DNA from: Tepidibacter formicigenes DSM 15518
GTDB lineage: Bacteria > Bacillota > Clostridia > Peptostreptococcales > Peptostreptococcaceae
Assembly (NCBI RefSeq): GCF_900142235.1
Contig: NZ_FRAE01000025.1
Coordinates: forward strand, 1 to 35,323
DNA: 35,323 bases
Direction of reading: 5' to 3'
Shown: piece after piece, positions 1-6,421 of the stretch
Numbering within the stretch: position 1 is the first letter of the stretch
How the letters are laid out: every line of letters starts with the position of its first letter
Made by a program: the position numbers and the translations under genes
Notes under the pieces: generated by a model
Database searches by the model: none
Seen by the model: only the letters and a program-made list of their open reading frames with translations
Told to the model about the DNA's origin: nothing

Positions 1-177
1 ATTTCTTTTACGTCCAAAATTAGAATAATATTTTTGATAAAAAGAAAGTGGGATGAAATCACTAATATCAAAAAAATGATTTAACATAGAAAGTAAATTG
101 TATTGATTTTGATTAAAAAACTTTTCAAAATCAGAAGAAATATTAGAAAAGTTTAATTGTTTAGCTTGAACTGGCAT
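1..177 (-). CDS. Probable transposase, N-terminal part (runs off left edge)
   Basis: Fifty-nine codons are open on the minus strand from an ATG at 177 to the window edge, so the gene is cut off. A strong AAGGAGG site lies upstream of the ATG (about 186-192). The visible part contains a block ending FYQKYYSNFGRKRN, which resembles the N-terminal region of clostridial IS1182/IS5-type DDE transposases, where a similar 'F-Y-x-x-Y-Y-x-x-x-G-R-x-R' block precedes the helix-turn-helix-like region. No catalytic residues are in view, so family and intactness cannot be judged. It could instead be another protein with a similar N-terminus. It points away from the next gene. Confidence 0.5.
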   Translation of the reverse strand, partial: MPVQAKQLNFSNISSDFEKFFNQNQYNLLSMLNHFFDISDFIPLSFYQKYYSNFGRKRN

Positions 178-289
178 AAGTTTTTCCTCCTTTTTTCATT
201 TTGAGTTATACACATCTAGTTAATGTATATATACCCAAAATGGGGGAAACTTAGCCATTTCTATAAATTTAAATGTAGTATTTATGCGA

Positions 290-307
290 GTTGTAGAGTT
301 CTGCAAC
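290..307. repeat. Small inverted repeat between transposase-like gene and next gene
   Basis: GTTGTAGA (290-297) can pair with TCTGCAAC (300-307), eight base pairs including one G-U, with a two-base spacer. It is not followed by a T run, so it does not look like a terminator. It may be part of an insertion-sequence end or a recognition site. No function is assigned. Confidence 0.3.
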
Positions 308-344
308 GAGCTAATATAGATTTATTTTAAATGGGGGGATAATA

Positions 345-1508
345 GTGAAAAGAAGATATAAAAGAGATTATGTTATATTAGAATCAAAAGATTCGTCATT
401 TAGATTAAAAGAAAAAACTTCGCCTAAAGCATTTGCAAAAATAGAAATGAAAGAAGATAAAGCAAATCTTATGCTTTATGTTGAGAATGTGAAATATATC
501 AAACAAGGGTATAGAGTAGTGATAATAGAAGATGATTTAAATGTTAAAGATATAGGAAGAGTTTTAGTAAATGAAAATGGAAAAGGTGAATTTAAAATTA
601 GCTTTAATGAAGAAAATTTGGATATTAAGGCTATAGCATTAACTCATGACAAAAAAATACCTTTAATTGGGTTTAGAGGAAGAAAACTTCAGGATTATGA
701 AGATATAATATTTGCAAAGGAAAATAATATAAAAGATGACACAATAGAAAATAAAGTAAAGTTTCAAATGAAAGAGGAAAAAATAGAGGATAATATTCAT
801 AAATTAGAAATAGATAATGATTTATCTAAAGAAAACAATATTAAAGATAATCTAAGTAATCCTAATTTAGAAATAGATGAGGAAGATGTTGAAATAAAGG
901 ACGAAGATATAAAACAAGAATTATCAAGAGAAGAAAATGAAGAAGTAATTATACTTGATATAGATGAAAAAAAAGAAAAAAAAAAGAAAGAAAAAAAAGA
1001 AGAGGATTGTTCAAGAGAAGAAAAAAGAGAAGAGATAAATAAAGAAAAATTAGAAGAGGAAGATATACTAAGAAAGTATACGGAAGAAAAGATATATTTT
1101 GTTCCAAGAAAGCTTAAAAAGATTTTAAATAAATATAAAGAAATAAAGCCGTTTATGGAGGATATAGAAGATACTAGATGGTGGAAAATAGATATAAGTC
1201 CTATGAGTATATGTGCATATATCATGCCTTATTTAGGATATATAAACTATATAAATTGCACTTTATATTCAGATATTACATCTTTATCTTATAAGTATAG
1301 ACATTATATATTTGGAATTAAGTATAGTGAAGAGGGGAAAAGAAAGTATTATATATATGGAATACCAGGAAGAAAAAATGAACAGCCAGATGAAGGAAAT
1401 ACAGGATTTTGCCACTTTATTCCTTGTGACAATAAATACAAGACTTATGGATATTGGGTTTGTTTTATAGATTGCAAAAGTAGATTAATAGCCATGGCTG
1501 AAGAATAA
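345..1508 (+). CDS. Conserved clostridial-type hypothetical protein with long charged linker
   Basis: A protein of 387 aa with no function I recognise. It starts at GTG 345, six bases after a GGGGGG site. Three parts are visible: an N-terminal domain of about 125 residues rich in beta-prone sequence; a low-complexity linker (about residues 130-245) of Glu, Lys, Asp and Ile; and a C-terminal domain (about 250-387) rich in Trp, Tyr and Gly, beginning near RWWKIDI and containing YGIPGR and EQPDEGNTGF. I recall similar YG-P-G-R...EQP domains in other Firmicute hypotheticals of unknown role. There is no signal peptide or membrane segment, so it is probably cytoplasmic. Three adenine tracts in the linker coding region could slip. 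It appears monocistronic and ends at its own terminator. Confidence 0.75.
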   Translation: MKRRYKRDYVILESKDSSFRLKEKTSPKAFAKIEMKEDKANLMLYVENVKYIKQGYRVVIIEDDLNVKDIGRVLVNENGKGEFKISFNEENLDIKAIALTHDKKIPLIGFRGRKLQDYEDIIFAKENNIKDDTIENKVKFQMKEEKIEDNIHKLEIDNDLSKENNIKDNLSNPNLEIDEEDVEIKDEDIKQELSREENEEVIILDIDEKKEKKKKEKKEEDCSREEKREEINKEKLEEEDILRKYTEEKIYFVPRKLKKILNKYKEIKPFMEDIEDTRWWKIDISPMSICAYIMPYLGYINYINCTLYSDITSLSYKYRHYIFGIKYSEEGKRKYYIYGIPGRKNEQPDEGNTGFCHFIPCDNKYKTYGYWVCFIDCKSRLIAMAEE

Positions 1509-1515
1509 TTGTAAA

Positions 1516-1557
1516 GTCTCATATTATTATAATATTTATAATAGTATGAGGCTTTTA
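1516..1557 (+). terminator. Rho-independent terminator after the charged-linker protein
   Basis: AGTCTCATATTATTATAA (1516-1533) pairs imperfectly with TTATAATAGTATGAGGCT further on and is followed by TTTTATATTTTT. The stem is long but AT-rich, with G-U pairs near the base. Confidence 0.7.
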
Positions 1558-1613
1558 TATTTTTATTTAAAAAAGAATAATATAATAATTATTGGGGTAT
1601 AGATAGATAAAAA

Positions 1614-1642
1614 TTTACAAGAAATGTGAACAATAGTATAAT
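1614..1642 (+). promoter_or_regulatory. Sigma-A type promoter for the cation efflux gene
   Basis: TTTACA (1614-1619) and a perfect TATAAT (1637-1642) are separated by exactly 17 bp. Transcription would start near 1649, about 30 bases before the start codon. Confidence 0.65.
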
Positions 1643-1680
1643 GAACAAAGTATTATCAATTGAAAGATGGAGGTAAAAAT

Positions 1681-2595
1681 ATGCAAAGATATGATGAGTC
1701 TAGAAATGTTACTATAAAATCTATAATTATAAACGTTATTTTATCAGTTATAAAAGTAATAGCAGGTATTATAGGTAATTCTAGTGCTATGATTGCTGAT
1801 GGAATTCACTCGGCTTCTGATATTGTAACATCTTTAGGAGTATTAATTGGAAATATTATAGCTAAAAAGCCTCATGATAAGGAACATAATTATGGACATG
1901 AGAAGGCAGAAACATTAGTTGCTTTTATTCTATCATTAGTTCTTCTTGTTGTTGGAGCTGAAATAGGTTTTGATTCTTTAAAGCTTCTGTTTAATTTAAA
2001 TGAAGTAAAAACTCCAACACTTCTTCCTTTGGTTGTAGGTTTTATATCTATAATATTTAAAGAATATCAGTATCATATAACTATTAAAGTTGCAAACAAG
2101 ATAAACTCTCCCTCGTTAAAAGCTGATGCTTGGCATCATAGATCAGATTCACTATCTACTGTAGGAGCTTTAATTGGTATTGGTGGTGCTATGCTTGGAT
2201 TTAAAATATTAGATCCAATAGCAGGAGTAATAGTTTCTTTATTTATAATAAAGGTAGGTATAGATATTTTAAGAACATCTTCAAATGAACTTATGGATTA
2301 TTCTATAGATAAAGAAGAAGAAGAAAAATTAATTAAATTAGTTCTTAATACAAAAGGAGTATATAACATAAAAGGATTAAAAAGCAGACGCCATGGCGCA
2401 AGAGCATATGTTGATTTAACTATATGTGTAAATCGTAAAATTACAGTATATGAAGGACATGAAATAGCGCATAATGTAGAAGAGAGAATAATTAAAGAAA
2501 TAGAAAATATAAAGGGTGTAATTGTGCATGTAGAGCCTAACAATACAAATTCATGTGAAATGTGTAAATATAATAAAAAAAATATTGATTTTTAG
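1681..2595 (+). CDS. Cation diffusion facilitator family metal exporter
   Basis: A membrane antiporter of 304 aa in the CDF family (FieF/MntE/YdfM-like), expected to export divalent metals such as Mn, Fe or Zn in exchange for protons. The start is ATG 1681 behind ATGGAGG (1667-1673); the frame opens earlier at a TTG that has no ribosome site. Six membrane segments fit residues 12-205. The metal-site motifs are in TM2 (H43 and D47 in DGIHSASD) and TM5 (H152-x3-D156 in WHHRSD). A cytoplasmic C-terminal domain follows, with conserved H and E residues near HEIAHNVEERI and a short Cys/Asn-rich tail (SCEMC). Substrate cannot be decided from sequence alone. It has its own promoter. Confidence 0.92.
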   Translation: MQRYDESRNVTIKSIIINVILSVIKVIAGIIGNSSAMIADGIHSASDIVTSLGVLIGNIIAKKPHDKEHNYGHEKAETLVAFILSLVLLVVGAEIGFDSLKLLFNLNEVKTPTLLPLVVGFISIIFKEYQYHITIKVANKINSPSLKADAWHHRSDSLSTVGALIGIGGAMLGFKILDPIAGVIVSLFIIKVGIDILRTSSNELMDYSIDKEEEEKLIKLVLNTKGVYNIKGLKSRRHGARAYVDLTICVNRKITVYEGHEIAHNVEERIIKEIENIKGVIVHVEPNNTNSCEMCKYNKKNIDF

Positions 2596-2684
2596 GATAA
2601 AATAGTATATCTTTAAATAGAAAAGTTTCTTAAAAGTAATTTGAAAGTTTATTAATATGAAACAAGAGGAGATGAAAGTATAAA

Positions 2685-4145
2685 TTGAAAAGATTAAATC
2701 AAAATATGACTCCGTTATTTACTGCTTTAAAAGAGTATCATAGTAAGAATGTAGTGCCTTTTGATGTTCCTGGACATAAGCATGGAGTTGGACTCTCAGA
2801 ATTTAGAGATTTTATTGGAGAAAGAGTATTAGAAATAGATGTAAATTCAATGAAGTGTTTAGACAATCTTTGTAATCCAATAGGAGTAATAAAAGATGCT
2901 CAAGAGCTTACAGCTGATGCTTATTGGGCAGATCATGCATATTTTATAGTAAATGGAACAACTGCTGCTGTTCAAGCTATGATTATGAGTGCGTGTGAGC
3001 CTGGAGACAAAATAATAATACCTAGAAATGCTCATAAATCAGCTACTTCTGCGATAATATTAAGTGGTGCAGTACCAGTTTATATTCAGCCTGAAATAAA
3101 TGAAGAATTGGGAATTGCGATGGGAGTTTCAGTAGAAGAAATAGAAAGAGCAATAGGAAAACATCCTGATACTAAGGCTATATTTCTAATAAATCCAACT
3201 TATTATGGAGCAGTTTCAGATCTTGCGTCTATAGTTAAAATAGCTCATAGAAATGGAATAGCTGTTTTAGTAGATGAAGCACATGGAGCACATATGAATT
3301 TTCACGAGGAACTTCCAGAAAGTGCGATGAAGGTAGGCGCTGATATGGCAGCTGTAAGTATGCATAAAACGGGAGGATCATTAACGCAAAGTTCAATACT
3401 TCTTCTAAGAGATGGAATAATAGATTATAATCATGTTAAAACAACTATAAATTTAACTCAATCAACTTCAGCATCTTATTTATTAATGAGCTCTCTTGAT
3501 GTAGCTAGAAAGCAGTTAGCTACAAAAGGTGAAGAGATGCTTGATAATATATTAAAATTAACAAGAGAAGCTAGAGAAAATATAAATAAAATTGAAGGAT
3601 TATACGCTTTTTCCAAAGAACTTATAGATACACCGGGAGTATATGATTTTGATGAGACAAAGCTTGGTGTAAATGTAAGAAGACTTGGGCTTACTGGATA
3701 TGAAGTATATGATATATTAAGAGATGAATATAATATACAGGTAGAGCTTGCTGATATGTATAATATACTTGCAATAGTAAGTCTTGGAGATACAAAAGAA
3801 AGTTTAGATGCACTTGTTTATGCATTAGACGACATAGCTAAAAAATATAAAAAAGATGAAGAAATAAAGCTTAAAAAGAGTATTCTTCAAAATCCTGATC
3901 TTATAGTGACTCCAAGAGATGCATATTATTCAAGTAAGCATTCTGTTCCTTTAGATGAAGCTAATGGAGAAATAAGTGGAGAATCTGTAATGGTGTATCC
4001 GCCAGGAATACCCCTAGTAGTTCCTGGTGAGAGAATAACAAAAGACATGATAGATTATATTAAGGTTTTAAAAGAAGAAGAATGTCAGCTTCAAGGAACT
4101 CAAGATCCTTATGTAGATTATATAAATGTATTGGGAAGAGAATAA
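2685..4145 (+). CDS. speA: Orn/Lys/Arg decarboxylase, SpeA/YaaO type (PLP)
   Basis: A 486-aa pyridoxal-phosphate enzyme of the fold I Orn/Lys/Arg decarboxylase family. It is close in length and sequence to the short B. subtilis SpeA, which makes agmatine from arginine for polyamine synthesis. The likely Schiff-base lysine is in SMHKTGGSLTQSS. VDEAHGAHMNFHEELP carries the cofactor-binding Asp and His, and VPFDVPGHKHG is the conserved N-terminal block. The start is TTG 2685 with AGAGGAG 13-14 bases upstream, a wide gap. The only downstream alternative, ATG 2706, has no ribosome site. Substrate (arginine rather than lysine or ornithine) is inferred from overall similarity. No other polyamine genes adjoin it. 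Confidence 0.85.
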   Translation: MKRLNQNMTPLFTALKEYHSKNVVPFDVPGHKHGVGLSEFRDFIGERVLEIDVNSMKCLDNLCNPIGVIKDAQELTADAYWADHAYFIVNGTTAAVQAMIMSACEPGDKIIIPRNAHKSATSAIILSGAVPVYIQPEINEELGIAMGVSVEEIERAIGKHPDTKAIFLINPTYYGAVSDLASIVKIAHRNGIAVLVDEAHGAHMNFHEELPESAMKVGADMAAVSMHKTGGSLTQSSILLLRDGIIDYNHVKTTINLTQSTSASYLLMSSLDVARKQLATKGEEMLDNILKLTREARENINKIEGLYAFSKELIDTPGVYDFDETKLGVNVRRLGLTGYEVYDILRDEYNIQVELADMYNILAIVSLGDTKESLDALVYALDDIAKKYKKDEEIKLKKSILQNPDLIVTPRDAYYSSKHSVPLDEANGEISGESVMVYPPGIPLVVPGERITKDMIDYIKVLKEEECQLQGTQDPYVDYINVLGRE

Positions 4146-4229
4146 ATAAAACATTTAAAAATTTATTTTAAAAAAAGTTTTGGATATTTTAAACTATTAT
4201 GTTAAAATTATATTAAACATATGTGAAAT

Positions 4230-4258
4230 TTGTAATTAAACTATATATGGAATATAAT
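4230..4258 (+). promoter_or_regulatory. Sigma-A type promoter upstream of c-di-GMP riboswitch
   Basis: TTGTAA (4230-4235) and TATAAT (4253-4258) are separated by 17 bp. The start would be near 4265, placing the riboswitch aptamer at the very 5' end of the leader. Confidence 0.65.
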
Positions 4259-4276
4259 GTATATGTAATATATAGA

Positions 4277-4362
4277 TAATGGCAAATTCGTCGAAAGGTG
4301 AAGGCGCAAAGCCACGGGCCTAAGGTAATAGACTATGGTAGCCGGGTTACCGAAGATGTTTT
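4277..4362 (+). ncRNA. Class I c-di-GMP riboswitch (GEMM-I)
   Basis: The sequence shows the GEMM-I consensus in order: GGCAAA, a GAAA tetraloop in P2 (4293-4296), GGCGCAAAGCCACGGGCCTAA, and GGTAGCCGGGTTACCG at the 3' side. CCTAAGG provides the tetraloop receptor. It sits between a sigma-A type promoter and an intrinsic terminator in the leader of a histidine kinase gene. GGTAAT (4324-4329) pairs in the aptamer with GTTACC (4346-4351). The same GGTAAT recurs in the terminator (4397-4402), so the two folds can compete. Termination on ligand binding (OFF) is inferred. Confidence 0.93.
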
Positions 4363-4385
4363 GAACTTCTCTTATAATTGGTTAC

Positions 4386-4420
4386 AAGCCCTTTTTGGTA
4401 ATCCCAAAAGGGGCTTTATT
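4386..4420 (+). terminator. Riboswitch-controlled intrinsic terminator
   Basis: AAGCCCTTTTTGG (4386-4398) pairs with CCAAAAGGGGCTT (4404-4416) with one G-U, followed by TTATT. It lies between the c-di-GMP aptamer and the kinase start codon, as expected for an expression platform. GGTAATCCC (4397-4405) can alternatively pair with GGGTTACC (4344-4351) of the aptamer, which would break the terminator. Confidence 0.85.
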
Positions 4421-4454
4421 GCTATGAAAAAATTATGCTATGGGGGATGTAACA

Positions 4455-5660
4455 ATGAATTATGTTCAAGAAGGGAAAGAAGAAATTTATAAAAAAATAT
4501 TTGAGTTTTTACCAGATAGTGTATTAATATATAATGATAAAAAAATTAAATATATAAATGAAGCTGCTGAAAAACTATTAGGAATAAAGGATAAAAAAGA
4601 ATTAATTAACAAAGATGTACTTAATGTTGTTCATGAGGATTATAAAGATATTGTTAAGGAAAGAATGAAATCTTTAGTAAATAAAGATGTATATTCTTAT
4701 ATGGGTCAAATATTAGTATCATACAATGGAAATATTGTATATGTAGACTTATCTGCAACTATAGTAGAATATAAAGGAAAGGAATCTGTGTTAGTTATTG
4801 CTAGAGATATAACAGAAAGAAAAAAAGAAGAGAAAAGTAGACACTTATTACAAAAAACTATTGAATGTGAGAAATTGAAAATGGAATTTTTTTCAAGTGT
4901 ATCTCATGAACTTAAAACTCCTTTAAATGTAATTTTAGGAACTATACAGCTTTTACAGATTTACAGTGATAAAGGAATGATTAATAATGGTGGTAAGAAT
5001 ATTAATAAATATATAAATATAGCAAAGCAAAATAGTTATAGGCTTTTAAGACTTGTTAATAACATTATAGATATAAACAGAATGGATGCTGGATTTTATA
5101 AAATACAACTTCAAAATTATGATATTGTAAAAGTAGTAGAAGATATAACCTTATCTGTTGCTGAGTATATAAAAAATAAAGGAATATATCTTGAATTTGA
5201 TACAAATATAGAAGAAAAGGTAATGGCTATTGATCCTTATAAAATAGAACGTATTATGCTAAACCTTCTTTCTAATTCAATTAAATTTACGGATTTTAAA
5301 GGAAAGATAAGTGTAAGTATATATGATAATAAAGATAAAGTTACTATATCAGTAAAGGATACAGGAACTGGAATACCAAAGGATAAGTTAAGAACTATTT
5401 TTGAAAGATTTAAACAAGTTGAGAAAACGTTATCGAGGAATAAAGAAGGAAGTGGAATAGGACTATCTCTTGTTAAATATCTGGTAGAGCTTCATAATGG
5501 AGAAATTTATGTGGAAAGTGAATATGGAAAAGGAAGTGAATTCATAATAAATATACCTGTTATATTATTAGAAGAAGAAAATATAAAAGAAAATTATAGT
5601 ACTGTGCAAGAAGGAAATGTGGAAAGAATAAATATTGAATTTTCTGATATATATACTTAA
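4455..5660 (+). CDS. Soluble PAS-domain sensor histidine kinase under c-di-GMP control
   Basis: A 401-aa hybrid-free histidine kinase with no membrane segment, so a cytoplasmic signal is likely. A PAS domain spans about residues 10-120. HisKA carries phospho-acceptor H151 in SVSHELKTPLN. The HATPase domain shows the N box (LNLLSNSIKF), G1 (DTGTGIP), F box (FERFKQ) and G2 (GSGIGLSL). It autophosphorylates on ATP and passes phosphate to an unknown response regulator; none is encoded nearby. ATG 4455 is chosen because GGGGG (4441-4445) is its ribosome site; the frame opens at 4440 inside that region. The riboswitch and terminator upstream indicate that c-di-GMP sets its expression. Confidence 0.93.
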   Translation: MNYVQEGKEEIYKKIFEFLPDSVLIYNDKKIKYINEAAEKLLGIKDKKELINKDVLNVVHEDYKDIVKERMKSLVNKDVYSYMGQILVSYNGNIVYVDLSATIVEYKGKESVLVIARDITERKKEEKSRHLLQKTIECEKLKMEFFSSVSHELKTPLNVILGTIQLLQIYSDKGMINNGGKNINKYINIAKQNSYRLLRLVNNIIDINRMDAGFYKIQLQNYDIVKVVEDITLSVAEYIKNKGIYLEFDTNIEEKVMAIDPYKIERIMLNLLSNSIKFTDFKGKISVSIYDNKDKVTISVKDTGTGIPKDKLRTIFERFKQVEKTLSRNKEGSGIGLSLVKYLVELHNGEIYVESEYGKGSEFIINIPVILLEEENIKENYSTVQEGNVERINIEFSDIYT

Positions 5661-5706
5661 AAAAGGAGAAGAGTTATATCTTATAATATACTCTTTCTCC
5701 TTTTTC
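5659..5706. terminator. Bidirectional terminator between convergent genes
   Basis: AAAAAGGAGAAGAGT on the left pairs with ACTCTTTCTCCTTTTT on the right around a short AT-rich centre. It has T runs on the plus strand and, by symmetry, on the minus strand. It overlaps the last codons of the minus-strand gene and serves both the kinase and the winged-helix gene. Confidence 0.85.
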
Positions 5707-6009
5707 TATTTTGGTAATTACCAATTTTTCGTCAACCATATTTTTCATTAATGTAGATGTAAATTTTTCTATGTTTTTTATATTTAAAAAACCTTTTATA
5801 GTTTTAATTTTTATAGATTTGCATATATTGTTTATTTCATTGTGAGATAGCCTTTTGTTTTTTTCAAAGGCTTTAAGTATTCTATTTTTAGATTTTTTTA
5901 GAAGCTTTGTTTGCCAATCATGAGGCAAATATTGAGATCTTTTATATCCCCATAAAAATATAAATGTAAAAGAAGCTCCAAATAATATAGTTCCTATAAT
6001 AAATTTCAT
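5674..6009 (-). CDS. Small membrane-anchored winged-helix-like protein, function unknown
   Basis: A protein of 111 aa. One N-terminal membrane segment (about residues 2-22, FIIGTILFGASFTFIFLWGY) is followed by a basic cytoplasmic part. That part resembles a small winged helix: a first helix near NRILKAFEKNKRLS, a recognition-helix-like stretch near FTSTLMKNMVDE, and a C-terminal beta wing ending VYYKI. I do not recognise the family. ATG 6009 is chosen because AGGTGA (6020-6015) is spaced five bases before it; an upstream in-frame GTG at 6018 overlaps that site. The ribosome site overlaps the stop codon of the preceding PqqD-like gene, so the two are an operon and probably translationally coupled. 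Confidence 0.75.
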   Translation of the reverse strand: MKFIIGTILFGASFTFIFLWGYKRSQYLPHDWQTKLLKKSKNRILKAFEKNKRLSHNEINNICKSIKIKTIKGFLNIKNIEKFTSTLMKNMVDEKLVITKIEKGERVYYKI

Positions 6010-6018
6010 TAAATTCAC

Positions 6019-6357
6019 CTACTTTTTAAATATTATAAAATTATTATTACTTAATATTTGTATATATTGTGCAAGCCTTTCATAGACAGAGTCATTAGAA
6101 TTTGAATATTTTTTTAATATACTTCCTATTTCTTCAACTGACTTTTTGCCGTCTATATTTTTCCAAACTAGAGATCCTGTTTCATCTAAATCAATAATAG
6201 TTCTTTTAGGAGTATTAAATATTTTTTGCATTAGTTTGTCTATTTTTCCCTCTCTTTTAACTATTATACTAATAAGTCCATTTTCTCTTTCTTTCCATGT
6301 ATATTTTTCATTTTTAATAGGTATATAGTCTAGTAGATTAGAATCTTTTTTTTTCAA
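6019..6357 (-). CDS. PqqD-like (RRE-fold) protein without a radical SAM partner
   Basis: A protein of 112 aa whose second half matches the PqqD/RiPP-recognition-element pattern: TIIDLDETGSLVWKNIDGK, then a helical SVEEIGSILKKY block and YERLAQYIQILSNNNFI at the end. PqqD family members bind leader peptides and present them to modifying enzymes. Here there is no radical SAM gene, precursor peptide or peptidase in view, so peptide maturation cannot be claimed. The start is TTG 6357 behind AAGGAGG, seven bases away. It is followed directly by a small membrane-anchored protein and preceded on the same strand by an OPT transporter with a hairpin between them. Confidence 0.8.
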   Translation of the reverse strand: MKKKDSNLLDYIPIKNEKYTWKERENGLISIIVKREGKIDKLMQKIFNTPKRTIIDLDETGSLVWKNIDGKKSVEEIGSILKKYSNSNDSVYERLAQYIQILSNNNFIIFKK

Positions 6358-6380
6358 TATAATTCCTCCTTAATTTATTA

Positions 6381-6409
6381 AAGCCTCTAGACATAAAGGC
6401 TAGAGGCTT
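6381..6409. terminator. Hairpin between OPT transporter and PqqD-like gene
   Basis: AAGCCTCTAG (6381-6390) pairs perfectly with CTAGAGGCTT (6400-6409). In the minus direction, which is that of the transporter, it is followed by TAATAAATT rather than a pure T run, so termination may be partial and the PqqD-like pair may be read through. The longer T run (TTTTTTTATTTTTATT) lies on the plus side, where no gene ends. Confidence 0.6.
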
Positions 6410-6421
6410 ATTTTTTTATTT

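Noticed and set aside
204-212. Single DnaA box near the left edge
   Set aside because: TTATACACA matches a loose consensus, but one isolated match in AT-rich DNA is expected by chance.
797-1225. Serine/phenylalanine-rich open frame on the minus strand
   Set aside because: It is the mirror of the Glu/Lys-rich linker of the plus-strand gene, with no ribosome site. Similar Ser/Ile/Leu-rich mirror frames lie opposite prs, the chemoreceptor, mazG and spoIIE and were rejected for the same reason.
4298-4492. Open reading frame of 64 codons across the kinase leader
   Set aside because: It overlaps the c-di-GMP aptamer and terminator and has no ribosome site. The reading frame is incidental to the RNA.
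6019-6357. RiPP biosynthesis cluster
   Set aside because: Only a PqqD-like gene is present. No radical SAM enzyme, precursor peptide, protease or dedicated ABC exporter was found in the window.
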